The notes beneath the pieces are model-generated. The model had not been told where the DNA came from, did not search any database, and worked only from the letters and a program-made list of their open reading frames with translations. Below are positions 1 to 8,677 of a DNA stretch of 64,000 bases, piece after piece (within the stretch, counting starts at the first letter, position 1; the number at the start of each line of letters is the position of its first letter). This DNA comes from Desulfatitalea alkaliphila (GTDB lineage Bacteria > Desulfobacterota > Desulfobacteria > Desulfobacterales > Desulfosarcinaceae). The DNA is taken from assembly GCF_022968795.1 (NCBI RefSeq), contig NZ_JALJRB010000004.1, positions 62,001 through 126,000 on the forward strand, given 5' to 3'. A program made the position numbers and the translations under genes.

Positions 1-482
1 CGGCGGGGGAAACGCCCGCGGCGCCCGAACCACCGGCGGTTGTTGCGCCACCGGCCACCGTCGCAACACCGCCCGATCCGGTGCAGCCGGTGTCCGAGGC
101 GCCGCCCGCGACAACCGGATCGGCTGCCGAAACGTTGCCGTCGGCAGCGGCACCGGCCGCCGAAACAGTAGCGCCCCCTGCACCTGCGGCCGATATGCCT
201 GCCGAACCAGAGGCCGCGGCAGCGGCGGCAGAGACGCCTTCGCCGACGAAGGTGCTGCGGATCAGCGTCGTGGAGACCAGCTGGCTCAGCGTCGCCGGCG
301 ACGGAAACCCGCCGCGGGAAGCGATCCTCGCACCGGGTGACAGCATCACCGTGGAAGCCCGCAACCATTTTGCGCTGGTCATCGGCAACGCCGGCGGCGT
401 GCGCCTGGAACTGGACGGTCAACCGGTGCCGCTGTCCGGCCGCAGCGGTCAGGTGGTCCGACTGCGGTTGCCGCGGGAATAA
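1..482 (+). CDS. RodZ-like protein, C-terminal part (5' end outside window)
   Basis: The reading frame is open from the left edge, so the start lies outside the window. The visible part begins with about 80 residues of Ala/Pro/Glu-rich low-complexity linker. It ends in a compact beta-rich domain of about 75 residues (VLRISVVETSWLSV ... LELDGQPVPL) matching the DUF4115 domain at the C-terminus of RodZ-type proteins. RodZ proteins have a cytoplasmic helix-turn-helix, one membrane segment, a proline-rich periplasmic linker and this domain, and they link MreB to the cell-wall machinery. Only the linker and terminal domain can be seen here, so the HTH and membrane segment are inferred from the family. 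Confidence 0.72.
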   Translation, partial: AGETPAAPEPPAVVAPPATVATPPDPVQPVSEAPPATTGSAAETLPSAAAPAAETVAPPAPAADMPAEPEAAAAAAETPSPTKVLRISVVETSWLSVAGDGNPPREAILAPGDSITVEARNHFALVIGNAGGVRLELDGQPVPLSGRSGQVVRLRLPRE

Positions 483-601
483 ATCGGCCTCGCGCCTCGC
501 GCACGGATGATTTGCGGTGCATGCCGCCGGCCATCCGAAACGCTTCCGTCCTTCCGGCCGCACGCCTTGCTTTGAACCTTGGACGCCGAACTGATTTTTG
601 C

Positions 602-1369
602 ATGCCCCACATCCAGAACCCCGCCATTGTACTGCGCCGGCGCGACTACGGTGATTTCGACCTGATCCTGACGGTTTTGACCGAGGATCACGGCGTTTGC
701 ACCCTGATCGCCAAAGCGGCCAAAAAGAGCACCAAGCGGTTTCCCGGGATTTTGGAGCCTTTCGCGGGGTTGCGGATCGTCTACCGTCGAGGGCGCGGCA
801 ACGGTATGGCGGTGCTGGAGGAGGCCACTCTCGATCGCGCGTTGGGCGGTGTGCGCTCCGATGTGGTCAAGGCGGCCTATGCCGGCTACTGGTCGGAACT
901 TGTCGCCCTGTGGTTGGAAGAGGGACAAGCGCGACCGGACATCTATCGGTTGTTGGCCTATGCCTTGGCCGCTTTGGGCGAAGGCCGCTTGCCCGATGCG
1001 GTGTTGAGCCTCCTGTTTCAGATGCGTTTCATCGGCCAGGAAGGCTTGCAGCCGGTCCTCGAGCGCTGTGCCTGCTGTCAAACCGCCGTGGCGGAGATAT
1101 CCCAGCAACGCTTTTGTGTCGATTTGCGCAGGGGCGGCGTGGTGTGCGCGCATTGCCCCACCGAGCGCGAGCACCATCTGCAGGTGACCAAAGGCACCTT
1201 GAAGCAGTTGCTCTGGCTCGCCGGTGGCGATTTGCAACAGGCGGTTCGCTTGCGCTTCGCCCCGGGCGTGCTGGCGGAAGCCACCACCTTTTTGGAGGCT
1301 TTCGTGCCGTACCACATCGGTCGGATACCTAAAAGTTTGGCATTCTTGCGCCAGGTACGCGATCATTGA
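602..1369 (+). CDS. recO: DNA repair protein RecO
   Basis: This is a 255-residue RecO, the RecFOR-pathway mediator that helps load RecA on SSB-coated single-stranded DNA. The N-terminal OB-fold begins AIVLRRRDYGDFDLILTVL. A central CxxC...CxxC zinc site (CACC near residue 155 and CAHC about 25 residues later) and the helical C-terminal domain follow. I chose the ATG at 602 because the OB-fold starts there. An in-frame upstream ATG at 512 would add 30 residues without family character. No strong ribosome binding site is visible at 602. The gene follows the RodZ-like gene by about 120 bp. Confidence 0.9.
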   Translation: MPHIQNPAIVLRRRDYGDFDLILTVLTEDHGVCTLIAKAAKKSTKRFPGILEPFAGLRIVYRRGRGNGMAVLEEATLDRALGGVRSDVVKAAYAGYWSELVALWLEEGQARPDIYRLLAYALAALGEGRLPDAVLSLLFQMRFIGQEGLQPVLERCACCQTAVAEISQQRFCVDLRRGGVVCAHCPTEREHHLQVTKGTLKQLLWLAGGDLQQAVRLRFAPGVLAEATTFLEAFVPYHIGRIPKSLAFLRQVRDH

Positions 1370-1427
1370 CGGCTGTCCGGGGGCAACCGGCGGGCCTTGA
1401 CCGGATGGCGCTGCAGGAGAGCACCAT

Positions 1428-2474
1428 ATGACATCGATTCACTCGTTGTTGGCCGCGGGGCCGGTTTCCGCCTCGGCGCCGTGCCGCATCGACATGGGCG
1501 GCACCCTGGATTTGAGCACCTTTCACTTGCCGCTGCAACCCCTGGGGCCTTGCACCTTCAACGCAGCCCTGAATCTGCGTACTACGGTGACATTGCGGCC
1601 CCACACCGCCGGTAAAATTCGACTGACAGCCACCGGGTTCGCGCCCATGGAGCTGGACGGCGACAAGGCCTCCTTCGATCATCCCCTGGGATTGATGGCC
1701 GCCGTGGCCGCTTTTTTCGGCGCCGACGGGGTCCATATCGACATCGACTCCGCATCCCCGCCGCGCAGCGCCTTGGGCGGCTCCTCGGTGGCCGCCGTGG
1801 CCCTCATCTGGGCTTTCAGCAAATTATGGGCCCGCCAAGGGCAGCCGATGCCCGACAAGCGATCCGTTGCTTTGCTGGCCCATGCCATCGAGCAGGGTGT
1901 GGCCGGATCGGTATGCGGGTTGCAGGATCAGCTGGCTGCCGTATACGGCGGCGTCAACGGCTGGTATTGGTCCGGCATGCTGACCGGCGAAGGGTTTCGA
2001 CGCCGCGCGATATTGGCGCCCGGCCAGGAGAAGGCGTTTGCGCAGCAAGTGATGGTGGCCTATTGCGGCGTGCCCCATGTGTCCGCCGATGTGAACGGCA
2101 CTTGGGTGCGCGATTTTCTGGCCGGCCGGCATCGCGACCTGTGGCGGGAGATCGTGGCTTGCAGCCGGACGTTCATCGATGCGTTGGCCGATGCACGCTT
2201 GGAAGCGGCCTGCGCGCAGATGAATCGAGAAACCGACCTGCGCTGTCGCATGACCCCCGAGGTGCTGGACGATATCGGTCGGATGTTGGTGGAAGAGGGG
2301 CGTCGGGCCGGATGCGGCGTCCGCTTCACCGGAGCCGGCGCCGGTGGCTGCATATGGGCCCTGGGCGCTGCGGAACGAATTCAGACCCTGCGGCCCGAAT
2401 GGGAGCGGATCACGAGCCGCCGGGAGGGCGCAGCCATCCTGGAAGCCGCGGTGGATCCCGAAGGTCTCTTGTGA
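1428..2474 (+). CDS. GHMP-family sugar kinase of unknown substrate
   Basis: This 348-residue protein has the GHMP small-molecule kinase layout. The N-terminus (CRIDMGGTLDLSTF) resembles the substrate-binding start of heptose-7-phosphate or fucose-type kinases. The ATP-binding motif 2 is PPRSALGGSSVAAVA at about residue 105-120, and the C-terminal glycine-rich motif 3 is GVRFTGAGAGGCIWALG. AGGAGAGC lies a few bases before the ATG. The family phosphorylates sugars or isoprenoid intermediates, and the substrate here cannot be read from the sequence. No sugar pathway genes are adjacent. It sits between recO and glyQ, with an in-strand gap of about 130 bp before glyQ. Confidence 0.8.
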   Translation: MTSIHSLLAAGPVSASAPCRIDMGGTLDLSTFHLPLQPLGPCTFNAALNLRTTVTLRPHTAGKIRLTATGFAPMELDGDKASFDHPLGLMAAVAAFFGADGVHIDIDSASPPRSALGGSSVAAVALIWAFSKLWARQGQPMPDKRSVALLAHAIEQGVAGSVCGLQDQLAAVYGGVNGWYWSGMLTGEGFRRRAILAPGQEKAFAQQVMVAYCGVPHVSADVNGTWVRDFLAGRHRDLWREIVACSRTFIDALADARLEAACAQMNRETDLRCRMTPEVLDDIGRMLVEEGRRAGCGVRFTGAGAGGCIWALGAAERIQTLRPEWERITSRREGAAILEAAVDPEGLL

Positions 2475-2602
2475 TTCAGAGGCGATGATGGTAATAGGCC
2501 CGAGCAATCATGGACGGATGACCGCCCTTGCGTCGATCGCCGCCCTAGGGCCGGCCGAACGCCATGCCGGGCAACGGTCTAACAGCGTGTGAGGAAGCAA
2601 AG

Positions 2603-3475
2603 ATGTACTTTCAGGATGTGATATTGGCGTTACACCATTTCTGGGCCCGCAAAGGGTGTGTCCTGGTGCAGCCCTACGACATGGAAGTGGGGGCCGGCAC
2701 CTTTCACCCCACCACCTTGTTGCGGGCCTTGGGACCCGAGCCTTGGCGGGTGGCATATGTACAGCCCTCCCGCCGGCCCACCGACGGCCGCTACGGGGAA
2801 AACCCCAATCGGCTGCAGCACTACTACCAATACCAAGTGATTCTCAAGCCCTCGCCGCGCAATGTGCAGCAGCTCTATCTGGACAGCCTCAAGGCGCTGG
2901 GCATCGATCCGCTGGAGCACGACATCCGTTTCGTGGAGGATGACTGGGAATCCCCCACCCTGGGCGCTTCCGGCCTGGGCTGGGAGGTGTGGCTGGACGG
3001 CATGGAGATCACCCAGTTCACCTATTTTCAACACGCCGGCAGCATCGAGCTCTCTCCGGTCACGGCGGAGCTCACCTATGGCCTGGAGCGCATCACCATG
3101 TATCTGCAGGGCGTGGACAACGTGTATGACCTGCAATGGAACGAGCGCATCACCTACGGCATGGTGCACCATCAGCAGGAGGTGGAGCAGTCCACCTACA
3201 ACTTCGAGCTGGCCGATGTGCCCATGCTGCTGGAGCTGTTCAACCGCTTCGAGGCGGAATCGCAACGTGTCGTGGCCGAAGGCATGGTACTGCCGGCCTA
3301 CGAGTACTGCTTGAAGTGCTCCCATGCCTTCAACCTGCTGGATGCACGGGGGGCCATCAGCGTTACCGAGCGCACCGGCTACATCGGCCGCATCCGCAAT
3401 CTGGCGCGGGCCTGTGCCGAAGCCTATTGCCGGCAGCGTGAAGCGATGGGGCATCCCTTGCTCGATCGTCCCTGA
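2603..3475 (+). CDS. glyQ: Glycyl-tRNA synthetase alpha subunit
   Basis: This 290-residue protein is the alpha subunit of the bacterial alpha2-beta2 glycyl-tRNA synthetase and carries the class II catalytic core. It starts [19 protein letters not shown], and the motif region [18 protein letters not shown] is characteristic of GlyQ. I chose the ATG at 2603, which follows GAGGAAGCAAAG. A GTG-type extension from 2564 would add unrelated residues. glyS follows after about 130 bp on the same strand, so the two subunits are probably made from one transcript. Confidence 0.97.
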   Translation: MYFQDVILALHHFWARKGCVLVQPYDMEVGAGTFHPTTLLRALGPEPWRVAYVQPSRRPTDGRYGENPNRLQHYYQYQVILKPSPRNVQQLYLDSLKALGIDPLEHDIRFVEDDWESPTLGASGLGWEVWLDGMEITQFTYFQHAGSIELSPVTAELTYGLERITMYLQGVDNVYDLQWNERITYGMVHHQQEVEQSTYNFELADVPMLLELFNRFEAESQRVVAEGMVLPAYEYCLKCSHAFNLLDARGAISVTERTGYIGRIRNLARACAEAYCRQREAMGHPLLDRP

Positions 3476-3605
3476 TGAAAATCGCAACCGGCCCTCGAAA
3501 GCGGCGAACCCTATGCGTTTTCCGCTTCGTTGCTGCCATAGGCGCAGGTCGTTCGGCGGCAGTTGCCGTCCCCCGGCCGGGCGCCCCTTCTGTATAGAGG
3601 TGGTT

Positions 3606-5678
3606 ATGCAATCCTTACTGCTTGAGATCGGCACCGAAGAGATTCCCGCCGGCTACATCGAACCGGCCCTGACGGCCCTGGCGGCCGATCTGGTCCGGAA
3701 ACTGGGTCATGCGCGCATCGAACACGGCGCCGTGACCACTTGCGGCACACCGCGGCGTTTGGCGGTGATCATCGCCGATGTGGCGCCCCGTCAACGGTCC
3801 CTCACCGAGACGGTGACCGGCCCACCGGAACGGGTGGCGCTGGACGATCAAGGCAATTGGACCATGGCGGCGCGCAAGTTTGCCGAGAAGGTGGGGATGC
3901 CCGTCGAACGGCTGACAGTGGCCGATACCCCCAAGGGGCGCTACCTATGCGGCCGTTTGGTGGACAAAGGCACCACCACGGCCAGTGTGCTGCGTCAATT
4001 ACTGCCCGATGCGATTTTCAACACCCCCTTTCCCAAAACCATGCGCTGGTCCGATCTGTCCATCGCCTTCGCCCGCCCCATTCAGTCGGTGGTGGCCCTC
4101 CTGGGCCAGAGGGTGATCGGCTTCACGCTGGGTGGCGCCATTAAATGCGGTCGCCACACCCGGGGGCACCTGTTCATGCATCCCAAACGGGTTAAAATCA
4201 ATGATGCGACCAGCTACCACGAGACCCTGCGCGGGGCCTCCGTCATCGTGGATATCGCCGAGCGACGCCACATGGTGCAGGTGCGGATCGATCAGGCGGC
4301 CGCCGAGCTGGGCGGCACCATCGTCGCGGATGAGGCGCTGGTGGACACGGTGACCCACCTTGTGGAAGCGCCCTTTGCAACCGGCGGTCGGTTCGACGAT
4401 GTGTTTCTCGAGTTGCCGCGGGAGATTTTGATTACTTCCATGCGGGAGCACCAGAAGTATTTTGCCGTCACCGATGCCGATGGTCGCCTGATGCCGTGCT
4501 TCGTGGCGGTCAATAATACCGCCACCAAGGACATGGCCCTGGTGGCCCGGGGCCACGAGCGGGTGCTGCGGGCACGGTTGTCCGATGCCCGGTTTTTCTA
4601 CCGCAGCGATTTGCAGCAGCCCATGGAGAACTGGAACGAAAAGCTCAAAGGGGTGCTGTTCCAGGCCAAACTGGGCACCATGCACGCCAAAAGCCAACGC
4701 ATCGAAGAGATGGCCGGCTGGCTGGCCGACGTCGCCGGGCCGGAATTTAAAACGGACCTGCTGCAGGCCGCCCGCTTGTGCAAGGCCGATCTGGTCAGCC
4801 AGGTGGTGTACGAGTTTCCCAACCTGCAGGGCATCATGGGGCGGGTCTACGCCGCGGCGGCCGGCGCACCCGAAGCGGTGGCGGCGGCCATCGAAGAGCA
4901 TTACCGGCCCACATACTCGGGCGGCCCGCTGCCGCAACACCGCACCGGCGCCCTGCTGGCCGTTGCCGACAAGCTGGATACCATTTGCGGCTGCTTTTCC
5001 GTCGGCCTGACGCCCACCGGGGCTTCCGATCCCTATGCCTTGCGTCGCCTGGGTATCGGCATCGTGCAGATCATGCTGGCGCAACAATTGACCTTTTCGC
5101 TGCGGGCGGCCATCGAACAAGCCATGCAGCCCTTTGCCGGCGATACGACGGGTACGGCCGCCGCCGAGGCGGTGTACGGTTTTCTCCAACAGCGGATCGC
5201 CCATCTGCTGGCCGAGCAGGGGCATTACGACAAGGATTTGGTGGCGGCGGTGGTCACCGTTTCCGTAGATCATATCCCCAATGTGTGGCAACGGGCCGCC
5301 GCTTTGCAGGCCTTGAAGGGCGCCCCGGACTTCGAACCGCTGGCCGTGGCCTTCAAGCGGGCGGTCAATATTCTGCGCAAGGCCGAATCCTTGCCGGATC
5401 GGTCACCCGCGCCGACCTTGTTTACCGAATCGGCCGAACAGGCCTTGTACGATGCCTGCGGGCAGGTCAAAGGCCAAGTGGAAGCGCATCTGGCGGCCGG
5501 ACGGCCGGACGATGCCCTGCGCATCATCGCCACCTTGCGCGAACCGGTGGATCGGTTTTTCGACGAAGTGATGGTCATGGATGAAGATCCGCGCCTGCGG
5601 GACAACCGACTCGCACTGTTGCAGGCCATCGCCGATCTGTTCGGACGCATCGCCGATTTCTCCAAAATCGCTACATGA
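3606..5678 (+). CDS. glyS: Glycyl-tRNA synthetase beta subunit
   Basis: This 690-residue protein is the beta subunit, needed for tRNA(Gly) recognition by the heterotetrameric enzyme. It begins MQSLLLEIGTEEIPAGYIEPAL, the standard GlyS N-terminus, and continues with the conserved REHQKYFAV and HD-like GGPLPQHRTGALLAVADKLD segments and a C-terminal helical anticodon-binding region. The ATG at 3606 was preferred because the frame stays open upstream to 3324 only as an out-of-family extension overlapping glyQ in another frame. Length is normal for GlyS. Confidence 0.97.
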   Translation: MQSLLLEIGTEEIPAGYIEPALTALAADLVRKLGHARIEHGAVTTCGTPRRLAVIIADVAPRQRSLTETVTGPPERVALDDQGNWTMAARKFAEKVGMPVERLTVADTPKGRYLCGRLVDKGTTTASVLRQLLPDAIFNTPFPKTMRWSDLSIAFARPIQSVVALLGQRVIGFTLGGAIKCGRHTRGHLFMHPKRVKINDATSYHETLRGASVIVDIAERRHMVQVRIDQAAAELGGTIVADEALVDTVTHLVEAPFATGGRFDDVFLELPREILITSMREHQKYFAVTDADGRLMPCFVAVNNTATKDMALVARGHERVLRARLSDARFFYRSDLQQPMENWNEKLKGVLFQAKLGTMHAKSQRIEEMAGWLADVAGPEFKTDLLQAARLCKADLVSQVVYEFPNLQGIMGRVYAAAAGAPEAVAAAIEEHYRPTYSGGPLPQHRTGALLAVADKLDTICGCFSVGLTPTGASDPYALRRLGIGIVQIMLAQQLTFSLRAAIEQAMQPFAGDTTGTAAAEAVYGFLQQRIAHLLAEQGHYDKDLVAAVVTVSVDHIPNVWQRAAALQALKGAPDFEPLAVAFKRAVNILRKAESLPDRSPAPTLFTESAEQALYDACGQVKGQVEAHLAAGRPDDALRIIATLREPVDRFFDEVMVMDEDPRLRDNRLALLQAIADLFGRIADFSKIAT

Positions 5679-5746
5679 GGAGAGGGGCGTTTGGCCGCGC
5701 CCCTTTCAACGGCAGCTACAAAGAACAAAGAGAGGGAGGGACTTGC

Positions 5747-6001
5747 ATGCCTTACGATCCCAATAAAGACGAGATCCTGAAGCAGTGGCACTGCGAAGAG
5801 ACCGGTCTGGCGGTGTCCATTCAACGTTATGACGGTGGCGAGGCCAAAGTGCAGATCGGCCCCCGCCTTTTGCGGCGCAAGGACGGCGGCCAGAGAGCGC
5901 CGGCCAAGGCCGGCCGTTTGACCATCGAGGATCTGCTGTGGTTGTATGAGATCATCGACGAAGTGAAAGATGAGTTGAGCCGCTTGTCCGGCCCGCAATA
6001 A
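5747..6001 (+). CDS. Small conserved-looking protein of unknown function
   Basis: This is an 84-residue soluble protein starting MPYDPNKDEILKQW. The strong ribosome binding site GAGGGAGGG precedes the ATG at 5747, which is why I preferred it over the in-frame ATG at 5675. The N-terminal half looks like two or three beta strands (GLAVSIQRYDGGEAKVQIGPR). The C-terminal half is an acidic helix (TIEDLLWLYEIIDEVKDEL). No catalytic motif is recognised. Its stop lies 5 bases before the start of the ligase gene, so the two are almost certainly co-transcribed. A structural or DNA-related accessory role is possible but unsupported. Confidence 0.7.
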   Translation: MPYDPNKDEILKQWHCEETGLAVSIQRYDGGEAKVQIGPRLLRRKDGGQRAPAKAGRLTIEDLLWLYEIIDEVKDELSRLSGPQ

Positions 6002-6006
6002 TCGCC

Positions 6007-7881
6007 ATGGTCGACGTGGATATCGATCAGCTGGTCTCGCAACTGGAGGCTTGGAACGCCGCATACCGCGGTGGTGCGCCGCTGGTGGATGACGCCACCT
6101 ATGATCGTATGGTGGAAACCCTGCGCGAGCTGGACCCGCAACATCCCTTCCTGCAGGGGGTGGAGCCGGAGAAATTCTCCGGCCGGACCCAAGTGCGCCA
6201 TCCCCTGCCCATGCTTTCCATCGAAAAGGCCTATACCGGCGAACAATTGACCCGTTTCGTCCAGCGCGTCGCGAAAGAGGCGCAGAGCATGGGGATGGCC
6301 GAGGTGCGCTACGAGGTGACGCCCAAGCTCGATGGCCTGGCCGGTCGTGACGATGGAACGCTGTTGGCCAGTCGCGGCAACGGCCTGATGGGCTACGACA
6401 TCAGCAGCGCCTGGGATAAGGGCGTGACACCGGTGGGCGGGCGCGGCCAGGGCCTGGGCGAAATCACCGTGGTGCACTCCTACTTCGACCAACATCTGGC
6501 CGGCATTTTCGAACACCCGCGCAACATGGTGGTCGGCATTGTCTCCTCGGACACCTTGAATGCGCATGCGCGCCAAGCCCTGGAGGCGGGCATGGTCCAT
6601 TTCGTGCCTTACAGCCGGCTGCCCCACTGGGAAGGCACCGGCGATCAACTGCTTGACCGCATCGATCAGATCGTCCAGTCGTTGGCTGAGCAGACGGACT
6701 ACCCAATGGACGGCGTGGTGGTGTCGGTATGCGATCATGCACTTCGGGCCCGGATGGGGGCCACCACCCACCACTACCGATGGCAGATTGCCGTCAAACG
6801 CAAAGGCGAGACCGCCGTCACCATCGTCGAAAACATCCAGTGGCAGGTGGGCCGTACCGGCAATGTGACGCCGGTGCTGGAGGTGACGCCGGTGGCCTTG
6901 TCCGGCGCCACCATACGGCGGGTCACCGCCCACCATGCGGGCATGGTGGAAAAGCTGGGCATCGGCCCAGGTGCGCGCATCGAAGTGATTCGCAGTGGTG
7001 AAGTCATTCCCAAGCTGGAGAAGGTGCTGATGCCGGTACCGCAGGTGAACCTGCCCGGGCAGTGTCCCTCCTGCGGTAGCGATCTGACCTACCTGAATAC
7101 GGACGACAACGGCAAGGAACTGTTTCTCAACTGCAGTAATCCCGCCTGCCCCGCCCAGATCGAGCAGCGCATCAGTCACTGGTTCCGTGTGTTGGGCAAT
7201 GCCGACTGGTTCGGCATCAAGACCATCCAGCGCCTGGTGGCGGCTGGGTTCGATACCCTGGAGAAAATCTATGCCATGAACGAGGCCGATTTCAACGAGC
7301 TCGGTTTCGGCCCCGTACAATCGCGCAATCTGGCCGATGCCTTGATGCTCAGCCGCACCCAGACGGTGGAGGATTGGCGTTTTCTGGCCGCCCTGGGGGT
7401 GCCCGACCTGGGGGTGGGCGACAGCCGCAAACTGCTGCAACACCATCGCCTTGAAGCACTCCCGGCGCTGGACGCGCAAACCATCGCGGCCATCCATGGC
7501 TTCGGCGCCAAGACCAGTCAACGCATTGTGGACGGTATCACCCGGATCGGCGAGACCCTTGCCCACCTGCTCGCATTGGGATTTGAAATGGAGCGCACGC
7601 CACTGCTTTCCGAGAAGACCGCGGCGCACAGCCCCATTGCCGGCAAACGCATTGTCTTCACCGGCAAGATGCAGCGCGGCAGCCGCGAGGAAATGCAAGC
7701 CGAGGCGCGTCGCCTGGGTGCCGATGTGCAGACCGCCGTCAATCGCAGCACCGACATGCTGGTGTGCGGTGACAAGGTGGGCGCCGCCAAGCGCAGCAAA
7801 GCCGAGGCCCTCGGGGTGACTTTGTTGAGCGAGGCGGATTACCTGCGATTGATCGATGGGGGCGGGCAGGATGCAACTTGA
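6007..7881 (+). CDS. ligA: NAD-dependent DNA ligase, divergent LigA
   Basis: The 624-residue product has the LigA order: domain Ia, adenylation domain, OB-fold, Cys4 zinc finger (CPSCGS...CSNPAC), helix-hairpin-helix repeats and a C-terminal BRCT domain (IAGKRIVFTGKMQRGSREE). The nucleophile motif KLDG is present with Lys107. The GRTGNVTPVLEVTPV and RSGEVIP blocks of the OB region are well kept. The adenylation domain is unusually diverged. The Ia HxYY element is replaced by WNAAYR. The usual RGE reads LGE. The NPRNAAAGSLRQ block reads HPRNMVVGIVSSD, so one normally conserved Arg is missing. KFPA reads KRKG. Length is somewhat below the usual ~670. It is clearly a LigA homologue, but it may be a specialised paralogue rather than the replicative ligase. 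Confidence 0.85.
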   Translation: MVDVDIDQLVSQLEAWNAAYRGGAPLVDDATYDRMVETLRELDPQHPFLQGVEPEKFSGRTQVRHPLPMLSIEKAYTGEQLTRFVQRVAKEAQSMGMAEVRYEVTPKLDGLAGRDDGTLLASRGNGLMGYDISSAWDKGVTPVGGRGQGLGEITVVHSYFDQHLAGIFEHPRNMVVGIVSSDTLNAHARQALEAGMVHFVPYSRLPHWEGTGDQLLDRIDQIVQSLAEQTDYPMDGVVVSVCDHALRARMGATTHHYRWQIAVKRKGETAVTIVENIQWQVGRTGNVTPVLEVTPVALSGATIRRVTAHHAGMVEKLGIGPGARIEVIRSGEVIPKLEKVLMPVPQVNLPGQCPSCGSDLTYLNTDDNGKELFLNCSNPACPAQIEQRISHWFRVLGNADWFGIKTIQRLVAAGFDTLEKIYAMNEADFNELGFGPVQSRNLADALMLSRTQTVEDWRFLAALGVPDLGVGDSRKLLQHHRLEALPALDAQTIAAIHGFGAKTSQRIVDGITRIGETLAHLLALGFEMERTPLLSEKTAAHSPIAGKRIVFTGKMQRGSREEMQAEARRLGADVQTAVNRSTDMLVCGDKVGAAKRSKAEALGVTLLSEADYLRLIDGGGQDAT

Positions 7882-7922
7882 CCCATTGGTGAAACTGCGA
7901 CGACCGAAAGGAGGGTGGACCG

Positions 7923-8207
7923 ATGGCGGATGTGAGTGCACACGTCATTGTCAGCGGCCGGGTGCAGGGCGTTTTCTTCCGTGAAGAGACCCGTCGCGCT
8001 GCTGAACGGCTGGGGGTATCGGGATGGGTCCGTAACCGCAGCGACGGCACGGTGGAAGCGGTATTTGAAGGTCCCCGGGCGACGGTGGAGGCGGCCATCG
8101 ACTGGTGCCGCCAAGGCTCTCCCATGTCCCGGGTGGCCGACGTGCGGGTAACCTGGCAGGTCGAGGCCGGCGAGCCGCCGGGCTTCGTCATCCGGCCAAG
8201 CGCGTAA
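7923..8207 (+). CDS. acyP: Acylphosphatase
   Basis: This 94-residue protein is a complete acylphosphatase, a small alpha/beta enzyme that hydrolyses carboxyl-phosphate bonds such as those of acetyl phosphate or 1,3-bisphosphoglycerate. The signature GRVQGVFFREETRRAA contains the phosphate-binding Arg. GWVRNRSDGTVE contains the catalytic Asn. It follows the ligase gene by about 40 bp with AAAGGAGGGTGG before the start, so it is probably in the same transcript. It is the last gene before the convergent HU gene. Confidence 0.93.
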   Translation: MADVSAHVIVSGRVQGVFFREETRRAAERLGVSGWVRNRSDGTVEAVFEGPRATVEAAIDWCRQGSPMSRVADVRVTWQVEAGEPPGFVIRPSA

Positions 8208-8211
8208 ACGA

Positions 8212-8258
8212 AAAAACAATGGCGGTTCGACGACATTCGCCGCAACCGCCTTTGCTTT
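8212..8258. terminator. Bidirectional terminator between acyP and HU
   Basis: A 7-bp perfect inverted repeat, GGCGGTT (8221-8227) and AACCGCC (8244-8250), lies between two convergent genes. On the + strand it is followed by TTTGCTTT. On the - strand it is followed by ATTGTTTTTT. This fits transcription termination from both sides. Confidence 0.6.
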
Positions 8259-8282
8259 GGTGCCTTTCGAAACCGATACCGG

Positions 8283-8555
8283 CTAGATCGAATCCTTGAG
8301 TTTTTTGCCCGGACGGAACTTGACCACGTTGCCGGCCTTGATCTTGATGGCTTCACCGGTTTGCGGATTACGACCCTTCCGGGCTTTGCGGCGCAGCTTG
8401 GCGAAGGTGCCGAAACCCACCAGCGTAACCTTGCCGTCCTTTTTCTTCAAAGCTTTGGTCACTGAATCCACAAAGGAGTTCAGTGCGGCCGCGGCTGCGG
8501 TTTTGGAGATGCCCGCATCGGTTGCCATCTTTTCTACCAGTTCTGCTTTCGTCAT
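8283..8555 (-). CDS. hup: HU-family DNA-binding protein
   Basis: This 90-residue histone-like protein begins MTKAELVEKMATDAGISKTA. It contains the HU beta-arm signature GFGTFAKLRRKARKGRNPQTG, and it ends with KIKAGNVVKFRPGKKLKD. HU bends and compacts DNA as a dimer. I chose the ATG at 8555 because it gives the exact family N-terminus and follows GGGGGGAACGG. The longer in-frame ORF from 8681 is leader sequence that also contains a good promoter. It lies downstream of ftsY on the same strand but probably has its own promoter. Confidence 0.96.
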   Translation of the reverse strand: MTKAELVEKMATDAGISKTAAAAALNSFVDSVTKALKKKDGKVTLVGFGTFAKLRRKARKGRNPQTGEAIKIKAGNVVKFRPGKKLKDSI

Positions 8556-8609
8556 TGACCCGTTCCCCCCTCGGTTTGTGTGGTTGCCAACCATTCGTCT
8601 CTCTTTTGG

Positions 8610-8639
8610 CACATACAGCAGGCTTGCGGGGTGTGTCAA
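8610..8639 (-). promoter_or_regulatory. Probable sigma70-type promoter for HU
   Basis: On the minus strand a perfect -35 TTGACA (8639-8634) is separated by 18 bases from TATGTG (8615-8610). It lies about 55 bases upstream of the HU start codon. The -10 match is modest. Confidence 0.5.
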
Positions 8640-8677
8640 TACAAAAAAATCCTTGCGGGACAAAGGTTTCGGGAAGC

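Noticed and set aside
449-1366. Long antisense ORF over recO
   Set aside because: It is the shadow of recO in GC-rich DNA, is rich in His/Gln/Gly and has no domain character. The same holds for the other long antisense ORFs, such as 19397-22093 opposite cheA.
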